This document shows, in pieces, positions 11,790-22,728 of a DNA stretch of 64,000 nt. Both the position numbers and the translations under genes were made by a program. The notes below the pieces were generated by a model that searched no databases, was not told the origin of the DNA, and was given only the letters and a program-made list of their open reading frames with translations. Origin of the DNA: Schizophyllum amplum. Lineage: Eukaryota > Basidiomycota > Agaricomycetes > Agaricales > Schizophyllaceae. The DNA is taken from the NCBI GenBank assembly GCA_007026445.1, contig VDMD01000037.1, forward strand, positions 244,550-308,549, written 5' to 3'. Numbering within the stretch: position 1 is the stretch's first letter; every line of letters starts with the position of its first letter.

Positions 11790-12096
11790 TTATGTAGTTT
11801 CGCTCGACGGGTAGCATGCCTCTCTGCAACGCCCAGGCAACGCCTCCAGCTGCGGGATAGTCGAGCTAGCCGCTTTGAAATAGTCGTTCGCGTACTCTGC
11901 GCGCTTCCCATGCCGCTGTGCCACGAAAGCTGGGAGGCTTTCTTCGAAGTACGGCTTGAAGTACTCCTCGGCGTACTCACGGTCCAACTCCGCAACCGGG
12001 TCGAAGAAGTTGTCCCACAAGAAGGATACGTTGGGTGCGAGGTATAGCTGCCGCAAAGCGGCGGCGTACCAACCATCGTCAGTTACCTTGACGGTG
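11790..12096 (-). pseudogene. 3' fragment of a MYND zinc-finger gene, cut off by a retrotransposon
   Basis: Reading leftwards, the fragment begins at the element's 3' end with the segment VTDDGWYAA, continues as AEYFKPYFEESLPAFVAQ and stops with TAA at 11790-11792. This matches the C-terminal part of the MYND protein at the right edge of the window (NTEDGWFNAA; YVEEYYRPYVDHGLDRFAVE) and completes the 5' piece at 19053-20476. The two pieces are separated by about 7 kb of inserted element, so no normal full-length product can be made. Confidence 0.75.
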
Positions 12097-12127
12097 GACT
12101 GGACTGGACTGGACTGGACTGGATTAA
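12092..12127 (-). repeat. Pentanucleotide tail (CCAGT)n at the LINE 3' end
   Basis: About five head-to-tail copies of GGACT on the plus strand sit exactly at the junction with the target gene. Several non-LTR families end in a short tandem repeat rather than poly(A), made by template slippage of the reverse transcriptase during priming. This one probably serves that role. Confidence 0.7.
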
Positions 12128-12300
12128 CCCGAGTGGTCCCTTAAGGAACTAACGGGGTGCCCGTACTACACACAGTGCGCTACTAATGTGCTACGGAGCC
12201 AAACAACCTGCAGAATCATCCTTGCGGCTACCCCTCCCCCATCCTGGGTCGCTTCCAGATCTCTCCCACCGGCCGTGTGAATATGTGTCTCTGTTAGGTG

Positions 12301-15300
12301 TTAGCTCCTCTCCGAAGACATCCTCCATGCGTGTTGTGGGGGAATATATGCCCTGTGTAGTGAGAACAGATGCAGGACATCGAAGGCAAACTTCCCCAGC
12401 CGCGCCTGTGTTCCCGGGTTCGCGGCTAGTACGCGTATCCAGGCTGCCGGGTCGGGGGACGTTGCCCGTATCGTGTCGTCTGCTGCACCGATGTCGTCCC
12501 AGAAGGCATGCCGAAGAGCCGCGAGTTGTGGCCGTCCGATACACGTGAACAGTGCATGTACGGCATCCTCCACCGACGCGGCACACAGCCGGCATAACCT
12601 CCACTCGTATGCGATGTATTTCCCGCGAATGGCCCAGGCGCCGCGGACGCCTAAGAGCTCATGGTCGCCCGTGATGAGGCGCGTGAGGGCCTTCCGGTGA
12701 TGGGGCATGGCAATATCGAGGTACGACCTGTACTGTGCGGCGTCGGGGCGAGTGCATCCTCGCTTGTCGACTTCCACTCTCTCACGCATGAGCGCTGTCC
12801 GCCGAGGTGCGGTTGTCCCGCTGGTGTCGCGGCGGACCTGCGCCTGGAATGAATCTTCGACCCTTGTCATGAGGGCATCCACATGGTCGCCGGTGACGAC
12901 TCGTCTGAAGTCGACCAGCACCGGCGGTGCGAGCCTGGTGAGGCCGACCACAATATCGCCAATCCATCCCTTCTGACCATCAACGTAGAGGGCCCGTGCG
13001 TCGCAGAACGCACGAGAGGCGAGCGAGCCGGACAAGTCCATGAGCATTCGCTTGTAGAAGCGAAGTGCCAGGATGAGGCGTCGGTGTAGGATGGGGAGCA
13101 CACCGGTTTCAGAGAACACGATTGCGCGCATTGAACGTTTTGTATATCCGAGAATTCGACGAAAGAAGTTGATTTGGACTTTAGTGAGTGCGTCGACGGC
13201 GTCGGCGGTGAGCGCAACGCCCACCTCGCAGCCGTAGCTGAGAAGCGGCTCGATGCGAGCCTGATAGAGCTGGATTGCGGCCTTGGGCGCTAGGTCTCCT
13301 AGGTGGCGTTGAAGGGAGAGGATCGCTCCTGCCGCCCGGGCAGCCTTCGCTGCTTGCGAGAGGTGGTGCTTGTCGAGAACGTCCCCCCGAGTGGTGCAGA
13401 ACAGTATCCCCAGTGAGGTTGCCTCATCTGTCCACTGGACGTCCCTGTCGTAGATCTTCAGCGGCTCGAGGGCGGGGCCACAGCGGCGACCGAACACGAT
13501 CCCGTGCGTCTTGGGTACGTTGATACGGAGGCCCTTGCTACCAGCCCAGTGCTCGTACTCTGTGAGACGGCGTTGCAAGTTGCCGACATCACAGGACACC
13601 AGTGTGCCGTCGTCCGCTTGCTCCAGGTTCTTCACCCGCACCCCGTCGAGAAGGACATCATCTTCGCGGTCGGCAAGGAGGATGTCGCCAACATAGAAGT
13701 TGAACAGCGCCGGCGAGAACGAGTCACCCGCCAGGACACCGACGTTGGAGGCCAAGAGACGCGTCGCTCGTGTTCCCCCGCTGGTCACGAGGTACCTCAT
13801 GCGACGGTAGATCATGCGCATCCAGTCGAGCATCGGCCCTCGCATCCCTGCGTCATAGAGTTTCAGCCAAAGTATCTCGTGGACTGTGGATGGGAACGCG
13901 TTGGTGAGGTCGGGGAACATGACGAAGAGCGCGCGTTTCTGAGCCAAGCAGCGGTCGATGGAGCACCTCAGTATGAAGGGATTGACGAGGCCATGCCGCC
14001 CAGTACGGAAACCGTTCTGCGTATCGGGTATCAGTCTGTGGTCCTCCATCCGTTGCACTGCGCGTTTCTCCACGATGAGGGTGAGCATCTTGAGGAGGCA
14101 CGACTCCAGCCCGATGAGACGGTAGCTCCCGGGCGTCATAGGGTCTTTTCCACGCTTGAGAATGGCGACGAGCTTGGTGACCAGCCAGGTGCTGGGCACA
14201 TCACAGAGCTGGAAGCAGGCGTTCGCGAGCTCCTGAAGGGCGTCGTTCGGGATCTCCAGGAAGGTGGTGTAGGACTGGCGATCGTATCCCACCGCCGAGG
14301 ATGGTCGGTGTTTTCGCGCGCGCACCTTCGCCGCCGCTATCTCCGAGCAGCGAACCGGCGGTGAGAACCACGCCCCATCTGAGATGTCCACCGTGCGAGG
14401 CGGCAAGGCGCGGTAGTCTGCAATTGCCCGTAGAACGGCGGGTCCGTCAATCTCAACCGGCAGCTCCGAGGGCAGATGCAGGCGGTCGTCAAATTCGTCG
14501 CATAAAACCTCCGCCGTTAGCGTAGCGGGGCGACCCTTGACGTCGTTTATGTCTTTGATCACCTCCCACATGGGTCCCGGTCCTTCGTTGCACGCGTCGA
14601 GGAACCGCTTCAGTGCGCGTTCCTTTGCTGCCCGTGCATGCGCACGTCCCCTGTGACTGACCTCTAGGGCACCTGTCAAGTCCGGCATCCCAACGTTGGA
14701 CACCCCCGGCACGTAGGGCGGCGGCGCGTCCGGAAGCGTGGTCGTGACCTTTTGGCCCGTGGTGACGGCGAGAGAGCCAGGGAGAGGAGGCGGCCACGTC
14801 GCGATGGGCAGCTGATTGGACGCGTCTGGCAGAGCGGCGCCTGACTTTGCCAGCTGGTCGGCCGCCTCGTTGCCTGTGTTCCCGGAGTGCCCGCGGACCC
14901 AGCGGAACTGTACGGTGGATGAGCGACGCCGGAGGATATCGACAGCGTGCATTATGAGATCGGCGTTGGCGCAGGTCCAGCCGTGCTGCTCGTATCGTCG
15001 CGCCCAGTAGCAGTAGGTGCGTATGACGAGCTCGCTGTCGCAGTGGATGATCAGGGGGGTGGCGGGTCCGACTTGGAGGAGAGCACATATCAGTGCGAGA
15101 TGCTCGCCCCTGTTGTTGGTTTGGCGACCCGGCACTCTCGCTGCTGTGTTCCTGGGTGACCCCTCGCCAAAGTATGCACCTGCTCCCGCCCGTGCCCCAG
15201 CGCGTCCGTTGTTAATGCAGCTGCCGTCGATCCAGACAGGCATTGCTCCCGAGCATGACCCGTCAGCCAGTACGCTGACGCAGGGCGGCCCGTAGAGCGC

Positions 15301-16347
15301 GTGCAGCCCGTCGTCGAGGCTCTCTCTGGTTCGGAGGACGTTGGCCAGGAGGGTATCCAGTGGCGTGGCGGCAACGGGCAGGCCCGTTGAGGGATCATGA
15401 GGCGTGGGTAGTGGCTGTGGTGCGTCCCTGCGGTCGCGGTTCCGCCTTTTTGGGAGCGGTCGGATCAGGCGGTGGGAGGGCTGCATACTCGTGAAGACGG
15501 ATAGCTGTAGACACGAATGGTCTGACCAGCCGTCAACGCGCGAGACTGCCAAATGACGTACGCGGGGGAGAACGAGTTGTGATGCAATGGCGTAGTCGAC
15601 GACGGCGCTGCCCCTCGGCGGGTGGTGGGATGTCAGCGCCCCGGGCGAGAGCAGTTCGTGCGCTGTACCGTTGAGAATGACGGCCTCGGCCTCATCAACT
15701 GCTGCTAGCAGATGCCGGCCGCGAGGGCAGAGCGGCCCAGTGTCGCCAGACAGCCTGGGAAGTTCCATCTGTGCGTGTGGTGCCTGCTGCGAGCCCGTTC
15801 GTGCGTTGAGATCACCAAGGAGCACAAAGGGGTGAGTGTCGTGGTTGAGCCCAAGGACGAGCAGCAACTCGACAAGCCGGTCACCCGGATCGACCTCGAG
15901 GCAGCGTTCCCAGTCTGATGAAGCTGGTAAGGCATATATGCAGGCGACGCACAAGTCGTCCATGTCTAAGACGAGCACGTCGGGCACGCGCCAGGACTCG
16001 CGCACACGGAGCGGGAGGTGTGAGCGGTAGAGGGCTGCAACGCCGCCGCTGGGACGACTGGCTTCGAGACGTATTGGATGGCTGCTGGCAACGATGGAGA
16101 ACCCGGTGGGTATATCCAAGGTGTCTTCCTCACCTGGCAGGAACCATGTTTCCTGGAGGAGGATGATGTCGTGCGCGGTGAGGAAGTTCCGAACATTATC
16201 GTCTTCCAGCATGTGACGCATCTCTCCGTGAACATTCCAGGAGATGATTTTCAGCCGATGAGGAGGCCTTGGCTCCGTAGCACCAATGGGCAGATGTTCA
16301 CAAGCAGGAGGGGATGATGGGATTATGGTGGGGGCATCGACATTCAT
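12301..16347 (-). CDS. LINE ORF2: endonuclease, RNase H, reverse transcriptase polyprotein
   Basis: About 1348 residues from the first ATG (16347). The frame is also open upstream to 16380, but without an ATG. Domain order: apurinic-type endonuclease of the EEP superfamily (residues about 30-255; SWNVHG, LLQETW, LLGDLNAR, SDHSCLQ); RNase H (about 367-500; WIDGSC, NNRGEHLAL, HCDSELV, NEAADQLAK, keeping the D-E-D-D residues); reverse transcriptase (about 700-960; PGSYRLIGLESC, PDLTNAFPS, active-site QADDGTL); and a C-terminal zinc knuckle CX2CX8HX4C (about 1250-1267). These are the enzymes of target-primed reverse transcription. The RNase H lies before the reverse transcriptase, whereas most elements carry it after. 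The ADD triad has Gln in place of the usual Tyr or Phe, but both aspartates are present. Confidence 0.9.
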   Translation of the reverse strand: MNVDAPTIIPSSPPACEHLPIGATEPRPPHRLKIISWNVHGEMRHMLEDDNVRNFLTAHDIILLQETWFLPGEEDTLDIPTGFSIVASSHPIRLEASRPSGGVAALYRSHLPLRVRESWRVPDVLVLDMDDLCVACIYALPASSDWERCLEVDPGDRLVELLLVLGLNHDTHPFVLLGDLNARTGSQQAPHAQMELPRLSGDTGPLCPRGRHLLAAVDEAEAVILNGTAHELLSPGALTSHHPPRGSAVVDYAIASQLVLPRVRHLAVSRVDGWSDHSCLQLSVFTSMQPSHRLIRPLPKRRNRDRRDAPQPLPTPHDPSTGLPVAATPLDTLLANVLRTRESLDDGLHALYGPPCVSVLADGSCSGAMPVWIDGSCINNGRAGARAGAGAYFGEGSPRNTAARVPGRQTNNRGEHLALICALLQVGPATPLIIHCDSELVIRTYCYWARRYEQHGWTCANADLIMHAVDILRRRSSTVQFRWVRGHSGNTGNEAADQLAKSGAALPDASNQLPIATWPPPLPGSLAVTTGQKVTTTLPDAPPPYVPGVSNVGMPDLTGALEVSHRGRAHARAAKERALKRFLDACNEGPGPMWEVIKDINDVKGRPATLTAEVLCDEFDDRLHLPSELPVEIDGPAVLRAIADYRALPPRTVDISDGAWFSPPVRCSEIAAAKVRARKHRPSSAVGYDRQSYTTFLEIPNDALQELANACFQLCDVPSTWLVTKLVAILKRGKDPMTPGSYRLIGLESCLLKMLTLIVEKRAVQRMEDHRLIPDTQNGFRTGRHGLVNPFILRCSIDRCLAQKRALFVMFPDLTNAFPSTVHEILWLKLYDAGMRGPMLDWMRMIYRRMRYLVTSGGTRATRLLASNVGVLAGDSFSPALFNFYVGDILLADREDDVLLDGVRVKNLEQADDGTLVSCDVGNLQRRLTEYEHWAGSKGLRINVPKTHGIVFGRRCGPALEPLKIYDRDVQWTDEATSLGILFCTTRGDVLDKHHLSQAAKAARAAGAILSLQRHLGDLAPKAAIQLYQARIEPLLSYGCEVGVALTADAVDALTKVQINFFRRILGYTKRSMRAIVFSETGVLPILHRRLILALRFYKRMLMDLSGSLASRAFCDARALYVDGQKGWIGDIVVGLTRLAPPVLVDFRRVVTGDHVDALMTRVEDSFQAQVRRDTSGTTAPRRTALMRERVEVDKRGCTRPDAAQYRSYLDIAMPHHRKALTRLITGDHELLGVRGAWAIRGKYIAYEWRLCRLCAASVEDAVHALFTCIGRPQLAALRHAFWDDIGAADDTIRATSPDPAAWIRVLAANPGTQARLGKFAFDVLHLFSLHRAYIPPQHAWRMSSERS

Positions 16348-16396
16348 GCAGACTTCTACAAGCTCTGTAAGGTGGTGCAATAGTACTCGAGTGTAT

Positions 16397-17986
16397 CTAC
16401 GAACCCTCCGCTGTGTCGCCTTCGCGCAAGATGGCGCTCACGAGGTCGCTGGAGTTCGGGTCCACCCACCCCGCTTCGAGATCCTCCAGCCCCGGTGCAA
16501 GGCTGGCTGCCGCGAGGGCGTTGATGAACGCCGTGGCCGCAGAGTGGGTACGGAAGCGCACGCTGACGACTCGAGGGTCGTCACCCAAGCGCCGGGCCGA
16601 GGTCATGCTGGAGACCTGCATGCCTGCGTAGGTGAGTGCATAGCCAGCGGCGCGCGCGGGGTCGGCAATCGCACGCGGAAAACGGAGCCATACATCATTC
16701 GGGGAGATGGGCCCCGGCCGACGTACGCCCTGCTGTCCGCGCTGGTTCGCATTGCGCCCGGTGCGAGGCATACTGGGCCCCGCCGAAGATGATGACCCTC
16801 CGCCGACGTTACTCCCCTGCGTGACTCTCTGGCGTTTCGCTGGGATGATGCTGTTGCGCTCGTCGTCGGGGAGATCGAGGGAGGACCTGTTAGGCCCACC
16901 CACAAGACCTTCGCGCGGCGTGGCCGGGGTCCGATAAGTGCCACCGCCGTTCGCACCACCCTGAAAGTTGCCGGCTACAACGAACAAGCACATATGAGTG
17001 GTTGTTGGTACAGTCGACGGCTTCACTCACTACCTGCCCTGCCTGGCATGAGGTCCGTAGTGCGTTGCACCGTACCTTGGCGGCCGAAGGCGGCTGCACG
17101 AGTATGAGCAGAAGGCTTCGACATGGGGGGGTGAGACGCACCATCCGCAGCGCCAGCCATTGGGTCGTCATCGACGAAGATCCCTGGCGGGGGCTGGCGG
17201 CTGGGAGCGACGGCCGGTGGACCCACGGGCGCGGAAGCACGGGGCACGTGTGCATCAGCGGCGTCTCGTAGGCGGTCGACTAGGTGGCCAAGGCTGGTCT
17301 GACGATCGCGCGTCTCATCGAGCAGCTCGTCGACGCGCGTGAGGCCACCGCTGATGGTGGAGAGATTGTCCTCTACGGCTTCGACCCGACTGAGGGGATC
17401 ATGAGCGACGTGTTATGTACACGAACGTGGACACGAACGTTGTGAGGCTGGTCGTGGCAGCGATTGCATCTTCGACGTGGTGGAGCGACATGTTGACGCT
17501 GCTCGCATGATCCCCGAGCATAGCGTGGAGCCGGTCCGACCGATTAGCGAGCTCGGTGTGCTGCCGATTGGCTCTGTTCTCGAGGCGGGAGATGGTTGCC
17601 TGCACAGCGGCGAGCTGCGCAGCTAAGCGGGCCTCGTTCGACGCGGCGCGGGATCGGAAGGCGGCGAAGGTCTCGCTGCTGCTCTGCGAGGGGATCATAC
17701 CGCAGGCCGCAAAGTTCTCGTGGTCGTTCCCGGTGTAGTCCGGGCCCTTGCCTTTCCCGGGACTGGCGCCAGGCGCCCCTCCGTCGGCCCCCTTTTTTGT
17801 CTTGCCAGCGTCCCCGGCCTTCGATGTCTGGCGCGAGGGAGCACGGCGGGTAGTGGGGGTGGGGGGAGGTGGAAGGGGAGACGTGTCAACATCGGTATCG
17901 TCTCCCGCGGTCTGCGCGGTGTCCTGGCTGGCCTGGCCATCGGGAAGGTCGCGCGGCGTCTCGTCGGAGTTGTCAGGGGAGGTCAT
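16397..17986 (-). CDS. LINE ORF1: gag-like RNA-binding protein, with two probable introns
   Basis: ORF1 starts at the ATG at 17986 and ends with TAG at 16397-16399, 49 bases before the ORF2 ATG. As raw sequence the frame breaks twice, but both breaks fit introns: 17390-17438 (49 bases, donor GTTCGT, acceptor CTCAG) and 16975-17030 (56 bases, donor GTGAGT, acceptor TTGTAG). Splicing restores one frame of 494 residues. The N-terminus is rich in Pro, Thr and Asp, a heptad-like coiled coil lies at about 110-200, and a C-terminal region (WLRFPRA, VVSVRFRTHSAATAFI) resembles an RRM-like fold. No CCHC knuckle is visible. Presumed role: binds the element RNA as a particle. Two frameshift mutations remain an alternative. 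Confidence 0.6.
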
Positions 17987-19052
17987 GGTGGACTGTGAGG
18001 CGCGCGGGACGGCAGAGCAAGCACACGCTGGGTCGGCATTGACTGTGTACCCTGCTATATACCAAGTCCCTCTCCCGAACTACCGTAGAACAGCATGATG
18101 ATGGTGCGTGGGCAATGCGCGGGTATTGCGTGCTAGGCGCGGGTATTGCGTCCCGCGGTGCGTTCGCCAGCGATCGCTCCGTCGCGACAGCCGGATGGGA
18201 GCGTCATATACGACGAGCAGGCTCCGGGTGAGCGATGTGCCGTTGGGTGTGGGCCCGGCGCCGGCAAACGTGGCATGTGGATGCGGCCTGCGCAGTCGTC
18301 TTGGGGCAGGATGACTATGCACGCAAGGACTGGGGTGGGGCCGGGAGCAAGAGAGCCAGCGTGGGCGGGACAGCGTATATGCCGATGAGGTGGAGGGCAA
18401 GGCAGGGGCAAGGGTTCGTTCGAGCAACGACGCGCGTCGCCGGCCCGGGGGGCCGACGCAGAGGCCCTGTTATGCATCGTTGTCATCGCATGTATAAGTC
18501 AGCGTCTGCCCGGGATCGGCGGCCCGACGTCCCGCTCGCGGCCTGGACGCTGTCGCCGGCGTCAGACTCCTTGTTGGCCAGTGTTTTGTCGAGCACGTCC
18601 TTGCTTGTAGCAATCGGAAGCAGAAGAGCGCGTCGCGTTGCGCGAGTACACAATCACCCCGTGTGTGTAGGCGGTGTAGACTGAGGTGTCCGCGTCGGTG
18701 TCGGAGCTCGCCGATCAAAGAGACGTATCCCTCAACGCCGTCGTGGACCTTGGCGCTGTGTGCTGCCTGTGTCATCCTCATGCAGGTAGTGTATTGGGAG
18801 AGGCGGGTATTGTGTGCGAGGAGGGGGGCAGCCACATCGCTGGATCGCGTGCGGACGTCGGCCCTCGCCGTCCACTGCGACGTCGCCGCTCCGATCACCC
18901 TCTCTTCCCGCGTGCAGTCCCTCAAGGCATCGTGCAGGTTGCTCTGCTCGCATCTGAGCGATATGTCACTCTTTTCGTGCGTTTCTGCAGGCGATTCAGC
19001 GATATCGAAAATTTCCGACCGCTTTGATCATGGTGGTTGGGTGTCTGAGTCT

Positions 19053-20476
19053 GTGAGGTAGCATGGCAGAGCCTAGACCATGACCGCTCTAATCATGACG
19101 TCGGCGTATGCATCTGCCATCGTACTTGTGCCACTCCGTCACCAAGGCGGAACTGCATGCAAAAGACCGCAAAATGACCTGGGCCGAGAGCGACTTGCGC
19201 CTGCTCCCAGTCGGCAACGCGATCCCAGGGTGTTCCCGTCAATTGTGCAGCAGGCTGATACTCGTCGACCGAAGCGGCCTTTGGGCGCGACGAATCCATT
19301 GATCTCGACAATGGCTACCCGCAGCCGGCCATTGTAATCGATCCATGGGGGATTGATCATGATTTGTTTTCTGAAGTGATGATTCACGCTGTATCAGTGT
19401 CATGACAAGGACATACGAGCCATACGTACTCCTCCTCCAGCGTTTGATACGTGACCCTTGCAAGTTCATCGGGCAGGAGGCAGCCCTTCAGGTGATCGAA
19501 TACACCGAACACAGTATCATTTCCGTAGACCGCAACTACACGCCCGTCTGTGCGCATGTTCTGCACGACAATACGGAGCGTAGCAAGGGTGAAGCCGACA
19601 TACTTCCTGAACTCAACCCCCTCGCCGTGCTTCTGCAAGTCCCGCAGCCCAGCCCAGCTTCGGTAGGACGGTGGGCCGTCTAAGTCACAGTCGGGTCCCA
19701 CACCTTTCGCTGGCTCGAATGCTCGTTGTAACCTGTTTGCAGTCGCGAGCTTTATCAGTAAGAGGTTTTCTTGAACAAGACATGGCGCGGGCTCACAGAC
19801 TGCCCACTCGACCTCCAGTAATCATCCATATGCCTACCCCATTCTGACTGGTTTTGGCGAAGATGGGATCCACCGCCGGCCACGGAACGTCGAGGCGATC
19901 GGACGGGTCGAATGTCTTCGCGAGCGGTGGGTGCATGAATGTGGCACACTCCCTTTTGTGGCCAGCGCGCCAGTGCTCTTGTTGGCAATTCTCGGAGCAG
20001 CTGCATGATTTCCATCAGCTAAGTTCTCGGCGCATGGCCAAACATCGCACTAGTTGATTGACCTGCCACCGCTGCGTAAGTATAGTTCTCATATGGCGTA
20101 AGTCGACATACACACTTGCAGCGCGAGCACGTCTGTAGACGCGTACCGGCAAGCTTTCTCTTGTTGCAGCGCCCGCAAACATTCTTCCTGTCCTTTCTGC
20201 GCGCTTTACGAGCATTGATTTCTTCGAGAGCGGCTACCTGAAATCGGCTCGCGTGTGCGTACATGGCGTTCACTGCTGCATTATGGTTGGGATCCCAGGG
20301 GTTCCTCCTCCTCGTGGATTGACCTGAAGGAGCGGAGTGAGATGACGTGAAGTGCCTCCCGGCGCTGCTGCTCGCAGACAATGCCATTGACTCGACTCCG
20401 CGATAGCACGTCCAGGATCTCCGGTCAATAATCTGGTAAAATCATGTTCGAGCTCTGCGACGAAGTGTGACTCCAT
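19053..20476 (-). pseudogene. 5' part of a MYND zinc-finger gene, disrupted by the LINE
   Basis: Begins at the ATG at 20474-20476 (MESHFVAELEHDF) and runs leftwards through several exons. The MYND zinc finger is split by an intron (CGRCNKRKLAGTRLQTCSRCK about 20185-20120; CSENCQQEHWRAGHKREC about 20010-19950). Further conserved blocks follow (PPLAKTFDPSDRLDVPWP; GPPSYRSWAGLRDLQKHG; VAIVEINGFVAPKGRF). Similarity to the paralog at 62209-64000 stops abruptly at 19053, where the element begins. There is also a likely frame slip near 20390 between the first exon and the MALSASSSAG segment. MYND fingers bind proline-rich peptides in partner proteins; the job of this protein is unknown. Confidence 0.75.
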
Positions 20477-20803
20477 TGTGTTGTTGTCAACCGCAGTGGG
20501 TCAACGTGAGTTATGGCCGACGAAAGACGACAAGCTTTTGCTCCACTCATGCTACGGCGTAAGCCTTAAGGAGATGAATCTCGAGGACAGCGTGGGAAAT
20601 CGTGGGAATGCATCAGACGCCCGGTCCGGTCCGGTGCGACTCTTTGTTGTTTTCTCCGCCAATCATCGTTGAAGAATCAGATACGTTTTGCCTCTATGCA
20701 GGACTGACCAGGAGTCTCTCAAAGTACTCTGGATACTTCACAGGTGAGTTGATATTTCTCATGTAAGTGTATGCTCTGACACGTTGGCACCGTCAGTCTA
20801 GAA
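20477..20803. other. Divergent intergenic region, MYND gene / F-box copy C
   Basis: The 327 bases between two divergent starts should contain both promoters. No further gene or motif stands out. Confidence 0.45.
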
Positions 20804-22556
20804 ATGCATATCGCGCTGTCTATACCCGAAATCGTCTCCGAGTTATGCAACGCCTTACTAGAAGATAACGGAGCAAGGGAGGGGGAGGGTCCATACACCA
20901 TATGCAACGCGCGAGCGCTGGCAGTCTGTGCGAGAACATGCCGCGCCTTTCACGTCCCCGCTATCAAGGCGTTATGGAAGGACGACAGGTTGACGCTGGA
21001 GATAGTCCTATTGCATTGTATGCCTCAAGACATATGGGAGGTACAACGCGGCGCGCCGGGCTACTACTCCTCTAAGAAGATAGATAAATATGTAAGGGTC
21101 TCATATCCCTTTACGGTTCCTCGCTAATTTTCCACGACAGACACTCGGGCGCGCTATCCGCTCATCAGACCTGGACCGACTTGTCTACTATGCACCGCTG
21201 GTCAACAAGCTCACGTTCGGCAGTGCTGCTCATCTCAAGATGAACGTCCCGTATGGCAAAAACTTGCCGGAGCTGTCGGACGAGTGCTACCTAGCACTCT
21301 CTCTTGCGTTCCCCGGTCCCATATTCCCAAATTTGCGGCATTTAGTATGGAACGATCAAAGTGCAAAGCTAGATCACATGCTACCCTTCCTCTCGCCTAA
21401 TGCCGTATCTCTCGACATCACTACGCATTACACAGGCGCGTCTCTGATGACGGTTCTATCACACTTGCCCATGCGCTGTCCAACCATCACCAACTTCACC
21501 TTCCTCTGCGATAGATGGAACAGCCTGGCAGACATCGAAGTCGTTGAGCGGACGCTTGCTATTACTGTCTGCTCATGGAGCCTGCGGAACTTCAGATCTC
21601 GAACGGCCGATCACACGACTATCCGTCATCTCAGCCGCTGCCCTTCCCTCGAAACGTTATGGATATACCGCGACAGGCTGCCCTCGTGGAATCTCCCCTC
21701 CATCGAGCTTGGGCATGTTGCCGCGTTCGCATCCCTACGAACGATGTTCCTGCATAAGGCATCGATGAAGCGCAACATCGAACTTATGCAAGGATGTGCT
21801 TTCAACAACCTCGAAGAACTCAGAATTCGCTTGGAACACCCGTCTACCGGAGAATGGCCGGCACTCTTCCGCGCTATCCGCGATGCTCATGCCCGCCCCC
21901 ATATCATGCACACTCTGGAGATCAACGAGTGGCGAGCGGACCTTCCCACCGATTTCCGTGATCCCGTGCGCGACGCGGACGTCGAGCCTCTTCTCGCATT
22001 CGTCGGGCTTCGAGACCTTGACCTCGAGTGCACCGGCGGCTTCGACTTCGCCGACGAGACGGTCCAGCGAATGGCAGAGACGTGGCCGCGCTTGAAGAAT
22101 CTTAGGTTGTACGCGAAGGAGCCCGCGACCTGGGAACGCCACCTCACCCTTGACGCGCTGGCCTCCTTAGCGATGCATTGCCCGGACTTGCAGTGCCTCG
22201 AGATTGAGGTCGACGCCACAGGTGTAACCTACGATCGCAACCCCCCACGTCCCGCCAAACCGCCGTCTCTGTCGTCCATCTCGTTCCACTGGTCCCCCAT
22301 CACCAGCGCGCGCGTCGTCGCGGGTTTCCTGTCCGTCATCTTCCCCAATCTCACTGATACCGACGCGAACGAAGACGCGGATGAGGCGGCCAAAAAGCGG
22401 TGGCGCAGGGTTGGGTCGACAGCAAAGCTGTTTGCTATGCTGCGCGAGCAGGAGCGGATGGATGCTCTGGGAGAAATACCTTCGGACGAACATCTCGAGG
22501 TGGATGACACGAATTATATCTCAGCCTCCGAATCAGAGATAGACGACGATGAGTAA
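20804..22556 (+). CDS. F-box-like/LRR protein, group II (copy C)
   Basis: Exons 20804-21091 and 21141-22556 (49-base GT-AG intron, donor GTAAGG) give 567 residues, the same length as copy B. F-box-like start (MHIALSIPEIVSELCNALL; CARTCRAFHVPAIKALW), leucine-rich repeats through the middle, the NPPRPAKPPSL and VVAGFLSVIFPNL blocks near the end, and an acidic tail. The frame is clean throughout. Presumed SCF-type substrate adaptor with unknown target. It lies head to head with the MYND gene, a neighbour relationship also seen, in another orientation, on the right flank. Confidence 0.87.
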
Positions 22557-22728
22557 CGTAACAATCAGATGCAGAATGCCACTTTTTCCACCTCCACGGC
22601 AACAATGCTGCTGCTCCCGAGTCTGTAGCACATTGCTCAAGGTTGTTCGGTGACTCCCGGTCCTGCGGTCGAATGTTTGGTGAGGTGGCATGCGAGCGCG
22701 AAAGGAGTGACAGACCTTGCCTGGCGCA

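Larger units (their letters stand above)
12097..19052 (-). mobile_element. Non-LTR (LINE) retrotransposon, apparently full length
   Basis: Element of about 7 kb on the minus strand, with a 5' untranslated region (about 19052-17990), ORF1 (17986-16397), ORF2 (16347-12301) and a 3' end made of a CCAGT pentanucleotide repeat. Boundaries were set by comparing the interrupted MYND gene with its paralog at the right edge: coding similarity stops at TGCTACCTCAC (19053-19063, minus) and resumes at about 12096. At most CAC or CCAC is shared at both ends, so the target-site duplication is very short or absent. ORF2 is open along its whole length, which suggests a fairly recent insertion. Confidence 0.85.

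Noticed and set aside
13504..14364. Long plus-strand frame opposite LINE ORF2.
   Set aside because: Antisense of a GC-rich coding region, with no recognisable domain, while the minus strand has reverse transcriptase motifs.
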